Positions 1-15,297 of a stretch of DNA of 64,000 bases are shown one piece after another. Both the position numbers and the translations under genes were made by a program. Within the stretch, counting starts at the first letter, position 1, and every line of letters begins with the position of its first letter. The notes below the pieces were generated by a model. It was not told where the DNA came from, searched no databases, and was given only the letters and a program-made list of their open reading frames with translations. The DNA is from Oxyruncus cristatus (lineage: Eukaryota > Chordata > Aves > Passeriformes > Cotingidae), in contig VXAY01005269.1 in NCBI GenBank assembly GCA_013399855.1, forward strand, positions 142,405 through 206,404. Direction: 5' to 3'.

Positions 1-3000
1 AATGAAGGTAACATGTTCTCTAAAGATCATCTCTTTCAAAGGTTTTTGTTCCATTATCAGTGGAAATCACATTGGTTTATGAGTATCTCGAAGTTGTCAA
101 ACTGTCTGTTTTCATAAATTTTGTATTTGTAGTTCATTGTCAAATCTACAGAGTTAAAATACACATCAAGATGCTGGAGTTTTATAGGATGAATATCCTG
201 ATCTTTTTGATTAGTTTTACTTTTACAACAAGCTAATAAAATTATACCTCATAAAACATATCTGGTGGAGGCATACATTAATATACTACTTTTATTGCCT
301 TAGTCATATGGCAACTGAAAGACATGGCAAAGATCATCCAGTAAGTATATTGGTGGAGTCAGTCAGCTGTTGTCAAAACAATATTCCTGGCAATAATAGT
401 GGGATCAATTACAAACTGGTGTTTCAGCTCCTCCTTCTCTCAAGAGAAAAATGATTGAAATAAACCGGCAGATTTTAACAGATTTTGAAATAAAATAGTG
501 AGTAAAAGTGATTACTAAAAATGTTGAAAAACACTGACTGTCATTCAAAACCAATTCTGTTAAAAGGTTTTTATATATCTCACACATTTTTGAAAGCTAA
601 TAGAAGAGCTGTTTACTGTAGATAAAACCCACAAAGAGAAGAAATTACGAAGCAAGGAAGTTTCTAAGCTTACCTTAGTTTATTAATTCCTGGTGAATAC
701 CAAGGTATTAGAAAGTTATTTCAGATTTATATTGATGCAACCCATTACAGTGAGTAAAAATACATTAGGATGTGTCTTATGCATCTTTCCTAATAACTTC
801 TGCTGCTGTTCTTACAGGAGAAATCAGAAGAACAGCAACAGGTGTGGACACCAGGGCATGGAGAGTGTTATAATCTGGTGACTCTCATACATAGAAAAAT
901 AAATCAGATCAATATTAGGCTGGAAGACTTTTCGGAAAATAAGCTAATGGAGTAATCTAAATGCCTGATATTCTTTTAAAATTGTTAAAGGCATAAAGTG
1001 GGATGTTAATCTTAAAATTACATTTAAAGCTGTGTTAGCAATACTAAGAACCTTGTCTCTTTGTAGAATCCCCTGAGATCCCTTTGCTGCAGTGGGCATT
1101 GGCCTCTCTGCCACCTCAAAATGTGATCTCATGGGGCTGGAGAACCTAATTTGAAGGATTCTTCATGGCCAATGCGGAAAGAAGTTTGATGCTATGTATG
1201 GACAGCTCATTGCAGGTGTTTTGCGTGGTAGCCTTATGCATGTGCAGAGCAACTCTGCAGGGTCCAGTGAGGCTGACCTGCACATAACCAGGAACTCTAC
1301 CTGGATTTGTCGGTAGTATAAAATATCAGTCATCACAACCCAGGTACGCCAGCTTTCCTAGTCAGAGAGGGGCACTGCAAGGACAGTTGGTAGCATCCCA
1401 TTTCATTTCAGTTTTATTCTGCTGGTATTAGCAAGGATTCCATGCGAAGCAGATTTTGCTTCCCTTGCTGTGCAAACCATTGTGGTCTCAGCATTTGCCA
1501 CTCAATGATCCTTCCTGCACTTAGGAAATAGTTAATAGAAACACTTGAGTGGCAAGTGTTGCACAGCAGATACCTACTGCAGTCTTGGCAAGCAGTTGTG
1601 CTGTGAATAGTGAGAGCCACACCCTCCACCAGGCAAATACCACCGAATCCAGTGAAGCGGTGTCAGCGTCTAACAGCTGCGACCCTAACTCTCCAATTTT
1701 ACAGGTCCTGACTATATATTTGAAATACAGGCCATTGACCTAACATATGGAACAAATGTTTGCACCAAAACACTGCATTTAAATGCATGTGCAGAAAGTA
1801 AGACATTTCCTTCTCAAAATAATGTTTCATTACTCCTGTCACTTTACGCTGATGACTGTTAAATAGCTTTTGTTTCCCTCTTCTCAGTCTAAAATTTAAT
1901 GTTTTGCTTTTACTTCTACTTCAGTAATGTTTGTCCACCACATCTGGTATCTCAGCTGCTTTGTCTGCTAGTGCCTCTAACTTGAATTTTTGTTCATTTT
2001 TAATCTCTTTGTTGCTCCGCATTGCTTACTTTTAATGTCGGATGCATCCTGGAATTTTTAATTCTAGTTTACTGTTGAAGAAAAGAAAAAGAAACCACAA
2101 AATCCTTAATTTCACAAGAAAGAAAAATTATCAAAAATTTGCTTTTTTATGAATGTTTTTATATTTGGAGATTATTTTATTTTTTCCTCTTAAACACTGT
2201 AAAAAGAGAATGTAGGAAAAGAAAAGCAAAAACTTATTCTTACTTTTTAAGTAGGAAAATTTAAATGGAACACAATTTGATTTAAAGGACTGCGTAGACA
2301 GTAAAGTACCCTGCTTGTTGGTCAGCATCTGTCTTGGGACATAGCACCTCCAATTGCAAACCATGGTAGAGTTTTTGTTGTAGGTTCATTAGTATTTTGC
2401 CAGAGTTTATTTTCACCTTTAAAGCTACTGACACTCTACTTAATGCCTTTGAGGTCATTTAAACTGACTGTATTATCCATGACTATTTTGAAAAAAAATT
2501 GTGATACTATTCTGGATAAGATGATTTCCTTGTTTTGCTCTTCCTATGACCTAAACCAAGTGCTGTACTTACAGTGTAGAACCACTTTCAGATATGTAGT
2601 CTGGGCATCCTTTCTGCAGGATTAGAATACAGTTTGTGAACTATGTCTCTTAACAGTTGTGTGAAAGATCACTTTGAGATATGCCATTTGGCTTAAAACA
2701 AACAAGCAAACAAACAAAACCCCCCAAAATGGGTAGGAGTAGTCTGAATCAGCCAGGTATATTTTGAATTGCATCTTCGAAGATTTTTCGAGATTGCTCA
2801 TTTGAGCAAAGGGTTTTGGAGTGTGATGAAAGAACACTAATTTAACTGAAAATAATACCTGCTCACTTTTTGTTAAATTTTAATTCAATAATCATTGTCA
2901 TATCTGTCTGTAGTATCTTGGTTTATAATGGTCTACATACTGTAGATGCTCTTATGTTAATATCATTCAGTAGTATTTACAACTCACCTCCATGTCTCAT

Positions 3001-6000
3001 GTATGCTTTATTGACCAAATCTTCCTTTGTGAAACATTGCCTATGGAATGTCCTGTCACAGGACAGTCTAAACACAGTGTGGCTTACCATTTCCATAACA
3101 TCTGTTTTTTCTACTACAGAACAGATTAACAGTTATGTCTTTAGGAAAAAGAAAAAGGGAAACAAAAACATGCAGCGTAGACAGCAGTAGCTAACAGTGC
3201 TACAGGTATGTCAGAGGAAAAGGTCTCTCCCACAGTGCAACTGCTAGGGCTCACGCTTTCCCTTCTCATTGTACAAGAGAATGGTGTATTATTTCTAATA
3301 AAAAATGATTGTTTGGGTGAGGGGAAAGAGATGGCAGACTCTCCAACCCTCCTCTTTCCATACATGCAAGGCTTTTCAATTGTGTTAAGCAGCATAGCAG
3401 AAGGATTTTTTAAATTATTGTTTTGTTTTAACAATGGCTGCTGATGTGTACATGTAATACAGTTTTAATCAAATCCCAAATGCTGAAGACCTTTCAGCAG
3501 TATCTTAGGCAGCACTGTGCAATGCTTATTCCACTTGAAGTGGCCACTAGGGAGGTACAATTAGCTGTTCCCATGGAGAAGTTTGTTATACTAATAAATA
3601 ATAAGTAGTGTAGGTAGAGATGGAATCAATTAAAGATATTTTTGACCATCTAATGGTTTATGGGAATACTAAATAATTGACAACAAGTTTTGACTATGTG
3701 TTCCATAAGCATGTTTTATTGTAACTGAAGTGTGACCACAGAACAAGAAACGCCCCTGTGTTGACAGTTGTAAAGGTTAACTTATACCATGTTCTTAAAC
3801 ATCACTGATCCTAATGTTCACCTTTAACCCTTTCTAAAGAGTTAAAATGTACATATAAGTATGCCTGTATTCCACACACTGCTGCAGCAAAGCTCATTTT
3901 CCTTATATTTTTAAAAAGTTAAAAAGATACTTGAAATGTTAGGAAAGCGAGAAGTTATTGGTATCTCTGTTTTCATGTGTTTGCTTGAATAACTCAGAAA
4001 TAATTTTGTTATTTAAGACTGATTTGACAAACTTATTCAAACCATAGCTTAATCGCTTTTATTTGCCTGAAGTAAAAATATGGACATAGATTCAAACCAA
4101 AACCAGCTCTGACCATCCCTTTGGGGGGGAAAAGGTTTTGTTCAGTAGTATTTGCTGAAGGTAAAATGCAGCAAATATAAAATCAGATTCACCATCCCTT
4201 TAAGTCTGATTTGTTCCACTTCAACAACAGCTAGTTTTCTGAGGTTTCCCTACCATTAGAGAATTCGTGGATGACCTGAACACTGTCATAGCTCTTATAC
4301 CTCCTTTTTTCTCTTCATATGTGTAGAGAATTTATTGGAAAAGCAATCACTGGCATAGAAAGCAGATGAAGTTTTAGGACTGAAGCTAAAGTGAAAACAT
4401 GAAGTACAAAAAAGCATAGTTCCTAATACACTTTAGTACTCCTCAGTATCTTCTGAAGAGGTAAAATGCTGTGTTAGTTGGCAATGGTACTAATTTTTTC
4501 AATTAGGATGATGATGATGATAATAATAATAATAATGATGTCTCAGAATATGATGGGTCTAAAAGTGAAATGTCTGTTGTTGTGATCTATCAGGACATAA
4601 ACTGAACTCATTCAATGACTGATGAGGATTTGAATAAAATAATGTTTTCAATTTTATTAGAAAAAATTCTACCTGTGTTCATTTTGGGAACAAATGTATC
4701 CACTAATGAACATGATTTTTGCACTTAGTAAGGACTTCTAAAAAGTTGATGATATTATTATTAGCACAGTTTCAACTTTGAGACCTTTCTTTATCCAACA
4801 TAAAGGCAGTAATATGCACTTGCCATTCCTTTGAAAAAAAACCAGTTCAGGCTACCCAAAGTTACCATTAATTTATGAGTTCATCGTGATTACATTTTCT
4901 GCTTCTAGGCAGTGTGCTGCAGGAGGACTCCATAAGACCTAACAACATTCAATTCCATGTAGCTTTGTATTTGATATTGTACTGAGTCGTGGGAACATGA
5001 TGGATAATATGTACTGCCTTCGGAAATCACCTTAACCAGATTCCACACACCATTTCTTGATGAGAGCTTGATGTTGCCACTTTTTGGGAAAATATTACTT
5101 TTTCTATTTGACCTTTGTTCTTTTTTCTATTATGTCACGAAATTAATCAGTGCTTTATATAGAGAGAAAGATAAAGTTTCTACCACATGTTTAGAAGCAT
5201 GTGGTCTGTGTGCTTTCCTTCCCCTTATGTCCCTAATTGCAAACCCTATTCTCTCACCCTTGTTAGTTCCTACCAGTATGATCTATTTAGTGATGGATGG
5301 TTTGAGTTCTGGGGCTCTAAAGCTGAATCAAGCCTCTGTAAATACAAAAAAAACCCCTGGAATTTCAGTCTGATCACTTTGAAAAGCCCTTCTTGTTATT
5401 GATCCTGCAGCTGTTTTCTGACTTCTGTCAAACCTCCCAGCTAAGCCATTTCACTCCAGCCATAAAAGGAACAGTCATTGGTAGATTCATTGCATAACAC
5501 TAAACTGTGCTTTTATTTCCCTTCTCTTCAGTCTTGGTTGTTTGCTCTGGTTTAGTATCATGCTTGAGAAAACATTCTTGCTGCTCTCCAGAATTTAGCA
5601 TTAAGGTAAACTCAGAATTTTCGTACTGCAACTCAACAAAAAGGGGAAAAATATTCCTGTGTTCTAGACATTAGACACACAAGTGGCTAGAATAATTGAT
5701 GCACCACTTCCAATTTTTCTTTAGAATAAATATGCCAATCTTTGCTTGGTATTTCTCTTTTGAGAGAGTGACCAGCCTGTGCGTTTCTCTGGAGTCAACG
5801 CAAAAATCAGGGAGACTGTTGGTGCTATTTGACACAACTGATAAAACTCTGTTGAGTAGCTGGAGATACAGGGTTCAGAGCTTGTTGATGAATCATTTCA
5901 AGATTCTTTGTGGTTGTAACTCACGGAAAATCTATTTTTTCACTACTAATTTTAAAAAGTTCTTTCAATTAATCAATTTTTAAACTCATGTTTTCAATTA

Positions 6001-9000
6001 AAATTAAAGTTATTGAATTTACTGATGGGAATATTTGTGGAAAAATATAATTAAGGAATCTTGAGAGAAGTTGAATTTTGAACTGGAACATGTGGGTTTT
6101 CTCACACTAAATGCAGTTCCAAATATTCATTTGGCATTTACAGATAAAACTATTTGGTAATGTTCAGCCAACTGAAAAAACCCAAACCCCCAAGTGTTTG
6201 AATTTATAAAACTTACAGTCAAAAACATGAGCAAGCGAGAGCCTAGGAAATGTGACTCCATTAATATGGAACTTAATATCCAAGAAGAGTACTGTGTCTC
6301 CATCTGCTGGTCAGCAGTATAACCCTCTGCCTTCCAGGACCTGGGGTGTAGTAACCAAAGCCCAAAAGGCTTTTGTTCTCTCTTTTGTCGTCAGTGGGTA
6401 ATTAGTTTGAAGAATCTCATTTCCGATACTAAAAGGACTTTGAAAATGACAGTAACCAAAGGGACATACTCCATAGTTTACAGCATAAATAAATCTCTTT
6501 TTTTCCTTTAAAATCTGGTTCATTAGCATCTCCATTTTTCTCTCAAAATGAATTAGATTTATACCATTGGGAAAAAAAACCCACTATGAAAGTCAGTGAT
6601 TCAATTCAAATCTGGAGAAAATTGCAACATTTCATTTCAGTAAAATCATTAAGAAAGGAAAGTATTCAAAAAGTAAGAGGGATAATCAACAATTCAAAAA
6701 GATTGATCAAACCCAATGTTTATTCAAAATGTCATAATTTCAGTAGAGTGATTTGTGCAGATTAAGGGATTAGATTTAGCTATTAATAAAAAAAGATGTG
6801 TAAACATATCTTGACCCTATCACAGGCTCATTGCAAGTCACAACTGAGAGTCTTTCACCCTAAAGAGTTCTGTTGTGTTTGGATTGGTTAGGGTCATCAA
6901 AAGCAAAAAGTATTATTTTTAGGTATGTTTAAAGTATCTGTCAGTGACAGAATTTGTTGTGTCAGAGAGAATACATTCATCTTCATTTGAATGGTTAAGA
7001 TGCTTTTCAGAGAATATACAACTTGAAAATCCTGTTCTATGTCTCTGCTCCTAAATGGGAATTCAGTTCTAGGTCTTCTGTGGGCAATTTTCAGACCTGC
7101 TTTACAACAATTATAGAATTAGTCTGATTTAAGCAATATTTGTTTCTGAAAACAAACAGAACATCTTAGAGAAGATTTTGTCCCCGTGATTGTTTATCTG
7201 CACTACTTGGGGACAAAGAAGACCAGTGCACTAGTCTGCTTGATATAAAACATTACAAAAGTCCATGCAGGTCCCTTTAATCAAAGCCGTCAGTCTCTCC
7301 TAGGCTGCTTTCTGGTCACTCTTGTTTGCATAAAAGAGTTTTAAAGGAATTCCCTTTTACCCCTTTCTTGTTTGCTCTGGAATACAAAATCCAAAATGAC
7401 AGAATTTTTTTGAAGTGAAATTCTGGTTGCCTCTGTTACATATCAATCAAAAGATTTCACACATTTATATGTTTCTTCTTGAATAGTAGTTAAAAAAACA
7501 CAGAGGAAGGTTGGAGTATAATTACTGGGTTTTAGATAAATGAAAATTATGTTAATTAGAAGTTAATAGTAAAGATTATAGGCATTGTAGTCCTTGCACT
7601 GTAGTGAAAGGAATTACTCAGTATTTCACTAAGATTAATACCTTCAGCAGATATCTTTATTCTGATTTTTCGTTTAGATTTATGTTTTGCCCTTGTGCCA
7701 GGGCCTTGATGTCAGAATCAGCTTTTGGATCAAATCTTCAGCTGGCATAAGCAATATAGCTCCATATCATTTTACATTTATTGCAAGAAAGCAACTTATG
7801 GCAGTAAAAGAGTGTTGTAAGATATAGGAAAAATCAAAAGCTGTCATGAAAGTTTACTGAATAATTTTCAGAGCAAAGCTTGGCTGAAGCAGTAATGAAC
7901 TGAAATGTCCCACTTACAGCTGCTGCAGTTTTTCATAGCAATGAAATTATTGTATGAAACAGATGCATCTGTAGTGACACTGCTAACACCAATCTCAACT
8001 CTGTCACAGTTGTGTAGAAGTAGCAAAATTACAAATTTGCTTATTGAAGAATTTGGAAACCTAAAGTGAAGCTAACAGTAGTTTACCTAAATTGTATGTT
8101 ACAACTTCATTTTTTATATTAAATATGTAATTGAAGTGCTTTATGTACTGTTTATCACTGCAATGAAAAGGTAGTCAGAATGAACTTTTCTATGCTGTTA
8201 AACTGCCTCTTATTAGCATTGAAACTATATTTGCAGCGCATTATCTTAGACTAATTTTTTTTTGTATAAGGAAATTGCCATCAAAGCATAGTTAATCTGA
8301 GCTGAATTAGATTATAATTGGAGTCCTTATGAATGGGGATTTAAAATTATTCTGTATTGTCACAGAGTAACAATACATTATTAGGATATTAAAAGTAGTT
8401 GGCAGCAGTATCAGAAGAGTACATTTCATAATAACATTTTGTGCGGAGTTAACTTAGTTCATTTTTTTTTGTTTGCACATGTTTCTTGTATCTTCTGTTA
8501 TAATAAACTGCAGAAACGTCAGTGCATTCAAGATTTTCCAGCTTTAAAAATGCATCACAGATTAAGATATAGCTTAAAAAAGGACTCTATCCAAAGCCTT
8601 TTGAAGTCAATTGAAAGACTGCGACTTCAATGAGCTTTGGATGGGGCCCACAATGTGCTTGTTGCAAAGTAACAGCTGTGCAGGCCTTTGTTTGCAGGAG
8701 AATCAGAAGTCTTATATTTGGTGGTTGGGATACAGTGAAAAGCGAAAAAGAAGAAAGATGGAGGCAAAATAATACATAGCATTTAAAAATGGAAATGAAT
8801 GCTGTTTGTCTTAATTAGGAGATGCATCACAAGCCTTTGGCTTTTATTATTCAACTGAAAATATTTGAACAAAAAGCATCTGAAGAGGTCAGGACGTTTC
8901 TGTGAAGTTTTTGCAGAAGGGCATACGAGCACTGTCTTGCAACCAAAAGGGAGTAACATCTTCACAGCTCTTTCATATACAAATGAACGAGAACGGCATA

Positions 9001-9323
9001 TCTACTTGACTTTTTTTATTTCTCTAACATGTATATTGGGGGAAGGGTGGGGGGTGGTTTACTTACATCCTGCAGCAGAAAGAAGTACCAATGACTCAGA
9101 ACTCAGTTTGTTGGGGAGTGAAATTCAACTACTTTTTCAAGTCATATATGATTACGTAGTTGGTAACCTTTAGAAGTAGTTAACATGGCAAACATTGGCA
9201 TAACACAGTCAATTCTATGCCCAGTGAGTAGAAATAAATGTGAGAAATCAACATTGTCAGATAAAATACATTTGAATAGCTAAATAGATATGCCAGCTGA
9301 TGCTTACTGAAATCTTGTGTGCA
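1..9323. other. Unique AT-rich sequence, no gene recognised
   Basis: Both strands carry only short open frames with no recognisable domain. There is a short GAT/AAT trinucleotide tract near 4507-4540, and T- and A-runs typical of vertebrate non-coding DNA. A slightly GC-richer patch at about 1080-1700 holds a small CpG-retaining open frame, described as a finding. I saw no CR1 tail, LTR or RNA gene. The stretch is best read as intergenic or intronic. Confidence 0.6.
4507..4540. repeat. GAT/AAT trinucleotide microsatellite
   Basis: GAT units are followed by AAT units and then GATG, about 34 bases in total. It is a simple sequence repeat with no sign of function. Confidence 0.85.
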
Positions 9324-9463
<140 letters not shown>

Positions 9464-12400
9464 AATATCACTTTTAAGAAATACAGCTATATAAAAGTCA
9501 TATACTTCTTGGCTGTCATTTGCTATAGTGTTTTCTCAGAGTTGTTAATAGCAGAACAACATTGCATTTATTTTAACTTTTGTGTTGTAATAACTGTCTG
9601 CATTATTTCTGTTTTGCTTTATATACAAGACACTGCTGAAGAGGCAGTGGCAGTGGCAAACACAGCCATGCAGCTGTTATTTGGGCTTTTGGTGTATATT
9701 TCAGCTGAATGAAATTAAGAGAGAAAGGTATTGGCAGAAAGGAAGAAAGGCTGAGCATTAGGACGACTCTTCTGCTATCAGAGGGAACATATAATATAAT
9801 GGCTTAATAAAAGGATCAAGATCTATCAAATATCTTTTACCATCACTGCTCTACTTAAAGGGTGGCTCCAGATGCTCCCTGCTGTAACCCGGTGAAATGC
9901 CTTTTAATTACCCAAAGAATTTTGCTCTTGATCAAAACATAGCAGTTTATTCTTCTACCCTGTTATTAACTCCTAATGAAACCCTAACTTCAGATAAATG
10001 CATCTAACTCTTATGGCTGTAAAGAAAATCTTCCAAATGGTAGCTGAATCTAGACCCATGTAAGGCCAAGAACGCTGCAGACGTGAACGTACAGCAACAG
10101 TGTAGGGTCCTGTCCTCTTTTAATTTTTATTTACCATGAAAGCAAAGAATTAGTGTCTTGATGGGCTCATTTAAAATACATTGAAAATTGCCTAATCAAA
10201 CCATAAAAGAAACAAAACGAGGAAATACTTGGCTTTTAAAGAGTCCTAGGATGTTTGTCCACTGAAATTTTACAAAAACAAAAGAAAATGTTGCCACTGC
10301 ACATGTTTTCACTGATCAAATGTCAGTACTTTGCATTAGGAGTCTTGTGCAAATCTGTATACGATGATATTTAAACATTTTGAAAAACTTATGCACTGAA
10401 CTGAATTATGGAAAATTCTTGGATCTTTCTTCTTTTCTGTGTACTTGCAACATCTTGTTGAGTATCGCTACTCAATCAAAATCCCAAAAGTATATGTTAG
10501 AAGATGTATGTACTTATCAGAAGCACAGAAGTAGTTTGTCTGGATACATCAGCAATACAATTTAAGAAAGATCGTACTGTGCAGTGTGTGCAATCATTAA
10601 AAACCCTTTGACACTTGGGGACTTTTGGCTAATATTTTTATTAAAGGACAGAATCATTTCTTCATTCATTACCCAAGCTGGAGAAGGAATATTAACTTTA
10701 CCTACAATTGCTACGATGTTTCCTTAGATTTGTGAAATAAATCATATACTATAACTTGCATTTCTCCACGTCTGAACTGACTACTTCTACTCCTTCCTGA
10801 CTGCGGCAGCAAAGGAAAAGGTATAATGCAAAGCCTCTTCTTCATGAGACATTTTAAAATATTATTTTCATGACAAAATTTTCTGTTTTCCTTTTCCTCG
10901 CAGCTTTGGATGGCTAAAGATGTCAAAGGCAGGAATACTTTAATAGTTTTATTTGTTTCATGTTACAAATATCTTACTGTAAGTAGGTGCTGTAGCAATG
11001 TGCTTCTAAGCTTTTTAATGTATTATCAATGTCAGCCTAACTCTCAGATAACTTCTCTGCAGCTAGATAGGGCTTGAAATAATGAGCTTCTTAGAGCATT
11101 GAATCAGGGCAAAAAAGTATTGGAAATTCCACTGCGAATATTGTGCTTGCGAAACAGTCTTGGCTGCCTGTAATTTAGTAAGAGTACCAGGCAGTTTCTT
11201 TGATCTTAATGTTTAAATGTCTCTAAAGAAAACTTTGGTTGGTTTTATTTTTTTTTCCTTTCACACCTGAAGTAATTTTCTTTGTTTTCCTGTAAAATGT
11301 TCAATAGAAAATTAATGTGTTTTGGATCAGGCACATGAGCATTTATTTGGCCTTGCATTATTTATTAATAGAATTTATTTATTTATTTTTTACCTTCTAA
11401 ACAAGAAACAAAAAATCCTTCTTCCTGTGAAACGTATTCTCCAACTGGATTAGTACTGTTCATTGCTTATGTTCAGTGGGGAGACAGACATATATGTAAG
11501 CATCAAATAACCTATATTCAGTGGGACTTTAGGACATTCATAAATACTAAAGCCCAATCCACAGAGAAATTTAGAAAATGAAATAAAGTTGAGGTGTCCA
11601 GGAGCAGAATTCAACGTAATTTTTTTTTAGTTGACCCAGATGTGGCAGTACAATACTCTGCACACCAAAGTGCAGTCAGCTGAGCCAACGTGGAAGGAGT
11701 GTTCAGGAAGCAAATGTGCCTGAAACAACATCATAGTCAGAGAAACCTCTCCCTGCTCTGCTGCAGTCTGTCCCTGTGTAAGTTCAGGGTTTGCAGCACT
11801 CTCTCTTGGACTTAAATGTCCATGATATGCTCTGTGATTTCACTATGGCTCTGTGTCTTTCCAAAAAATGGCAATATCAGTTACTCACACTTTCTTCAGT
11901 AGCCTTAAGACTAGAACCATTGCCTGACAACCAGGAGTCATATGTTTTAGATGCAGATGAGGAAAACTACAGATTTTTTTTCTGGATTACTGCTAAAATA
12001 ACATCCAAGACAAACAACAAGTTCATTTGACTTCACATGGATCAACTATTGCTGGCTTCCAGCTACCACTTCTAAATTTCATTTCAAAATCTTGCCCAGT
12101 ATAATTTTTTGGGGGAACTTGGAAGAGAAGTCACATTCATAACACTTATAGGCACAATGTTCTATAAGTAATCAAGTATTTTCACTGTTGAACATCATTA
12201 CACTGACAATTTGTTTAGTACTTGAGACTCTCACACTTCTACATGTTTTTAAAGCAAGGAATAGCCATTTTTTTTTGAGATTTGAGATGTTTTTGTTCAC
12301 ATTTTCAGGAATTAAAAGCTCTTGATTCCTGTTGCTTTCATCACTTCATTGTAGATACTTGCTTGGAAATTTTTTTCAAATGCTGAGTTTTGAAAAGTGA

Positions 12401-15297
12401 CCAATAAAATTCTGCTATCCAAAGACACTGTTGAATGATGGAGGAATAGGACTGTTATTATTATTATTATTATGAATTTAAATTAATAGGAATTATTATT
12501 AAAAGAAATGCTACTCAATGGGTAGATTTTCAGGGCTAATTGCGTTTGTACCTCAGTTGTTCACAGTTGAGGAAACCAAACACAAATTGTATGTTTCAAC
12601 AGAAATGTCAACCCATTGTTTGATTTGGAAGCATCCTGATTTGAAATATCTCATTAGATTGACAGGCTGTTTTTTAAACAGTTTCTGCTTTGCTTTCCTG
12701 AATACTAGAAAGCATTCATGAGTCCTGCGGGCACATCCAAAGGTTAGACAATGTTATATCAAAATAACTAAAGGAAGTGAACTGATAGATTTTATAGAAA
12801 ACAAGAATATACGGAAAATTTTTCTATATTGTCATTGAGTGGAAGGTAAATACGGGAAGAAATGTGACAACTATACAGAGAATTATATGCATTATAGGGC
12901 TTATGATTTTTCTAATGATCTCTAAATAGAGAAATGGGCTGTGTTTTCATCACTGCTGAGATCAGACTGCTGGAACATTTGCATGACTATATACTAATTA
13001 TCACTCTAGTGTCCTACCTGTTCTTGAGCTGATGACACCACTCTTTTCTTGTCATTACACCTCTTTTTTCTGTATTCAAGGATGTATAAATTCAAGTGAA
13101 AATGGAGGGACACATTTTCTTTTCCTTTATTACCTATCAAGGTTTTCAGAACAATAATAATAATAATAATTTAATAAATATGTGTTGAAAAATGCTTAAA
13201 TTCGTGATGTTTGCCAACAGAAAATAAAAACTGCTTTCATACAGTTGTTTGTTTCATCATCAGAAAAGTTACACAAAGCAAAAGAGGGATGAAAGGATGT
13301 ACAGAAATTGTGTTAAATGTCTTGGAATTTAATAGAAAATCATGGCTTTCTGAGGTTTTCTGTGGGTTTTGTCAAATTTCAACTCATAAATATGCTTTGT
13401 GGACCCTATTTGTATGTTCAATGTCTAAGAACTGTGCTACAAGATACAGCACAGGAGCAAAGAAATGGCTTTAGATTAGTATGACTTAATTTACAGCAAG
13501 TAGTCTTGACAGCAAACTAAGATTTCTTTTGTCATGTACATTCTTCTATCAAACTTTGCCTCCATTTTTAATCTATGCAATTATCCCTAGGTTCAGGAGA
13601 GAACTGCACTATATCTACATTAGATAAACAATGTTAATAAAGATTCAAGGAATAGGATTACTTTTAGTATTTTCAGCTAAGCTTCAGGGCTGATCCATAA
13701 TTTTAGCTATGCATTCTTGTTAGTTAATTATTTCATCAGTTTCCTTAGAGTTACAATCACTTCTATTCAAGATTCTGTTCAGCAGTGATTTGGAATTTGT
13801 TTGTGATCAGACACATGGAGCCATGTCAAAAATAAGAGATATTTAACATTTAAAATTTCAGCAAATATTGTTTTTAAAATAATTTTTTTAATTCCTTGAG
13901 CAGACATGTAATTTTAAGATGGTAAAAAAGTTGTTTAAGGATGAAGATTTTGGTTCTAATAAACTCGGTACTTGGATGGAAATACCCCACCAAGATTCTC
14001 AAATGAGCTGCATCTTTCTAAACAAATACCTGAATGTGCAGATACTAATAAAGATGGAAATCCCAGGGTTTTTTTCTGCACATATTGAACTCATGAATTA
14101 AGAGTATATCCTGAGCTTTCATTTAAATGGTGTGTTTCACTGAATTTTGGAATAACTTCTGCTATTTGGATAGCATTATATGCTTTCCTGTGAATACTGA
14201 AGACTAGTTTTCTTTACAAAATGCAACCCACACTTTTAACACATTTTTAAAATAGTTCAATTTATCGTGAGATGTAGCAATTAGATTTAAGCCTTTACAT
14301 TATTTGAAAATTGAATGAATAAAGGTCAGGGGGTTGGAAAATACCAAATACATACTACCAAATGAAGGCTGATGATGACCCCATAGATCACTGAAGACAG
14401 AATAAATAACGGTTCTTTTGCAGTAGACCTCAACTTTAACCAAAACTGGACCAGTTATTGTTTAACCAAAAAACAGTCAAGACATAGAGCTACTACTGTG
14501 TAATATTTAAATTTATGTTGACCGTCTTCAGCCCCTTTTGTAAGATTCAGTTCAGTCATAGAATATACTCGTTTTCACAGAAAAGGCAGAAAATCTTTAA
14601 AGGGGATCTCAACTAGAGAAGTCCTTAGGATTTCCCTGCTCATATTGAAACAATATCCATGGTGAAATCTGTGTTTTCCTTTACTTCTGAATGTCATTCC
14701 TATGACTTTTAGCTACAGGAATCCTAGCTTCCTACAGGACACAGCTAAACATTTCTGCAAGTAACAGACAGTATATATGAAGGATTTACACATATTAACA
14801 TATTTTATTCTGAGCCCAAAATAAATAAAATCTTGTATTTTTTTTATTCTCATGCACTATCTGAGTAAGTTTTCTAACTAGTGGGACAGAATGAAAGGAG
14901 GAGCATTGCTGAATGTAGGAAATAAAGTTGCAAAACTATGGCACTTTCCTCAATTCTGGAAAGAATTGAAATGAATTGTAAAGGGCAGAAAAATTGATTC
15001 TTTTCTCCATACACTTGGTAGAACACATTTTTTTTTCCTGTGTTATTTGTAGTACTAGCTATTTGGATCAATGGATTGCTAATTAGAAACTGACTTTGGA
15101 AGGCTGCAGCATGCTTCTCAATGATTCATGTGTTTGCATTGATTTTTGCATAAAAGCAAAATCTAGCTGTACTATTTAGCACTTAGAAATTGGTCCTCAA
15201 TGAACTATTTGTAGCTTAATAGGCTTGATAATACTTGGAAGCTCATTATTGTGTTTTTATCATTATTTCTTGGATTAAACTGTATACATACACACAT
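9464..15297. other. Unique AT-rich sequence, no gene recognised
   Basis: The stretch holds short TTA/AAT trinucleotide tracts (near 12455-12473 and 13150-13171), T-runs and scattered short open frames without domain signatures. No transposon tail or RNA gene was recognised. Confidence 0.55.

Noticed and set aside
9037..9057. G-run cluster that might form a G-quadruplex
   Set aside because: Only three clear runs of three or more G plus a GG, a single isolated site with no context.
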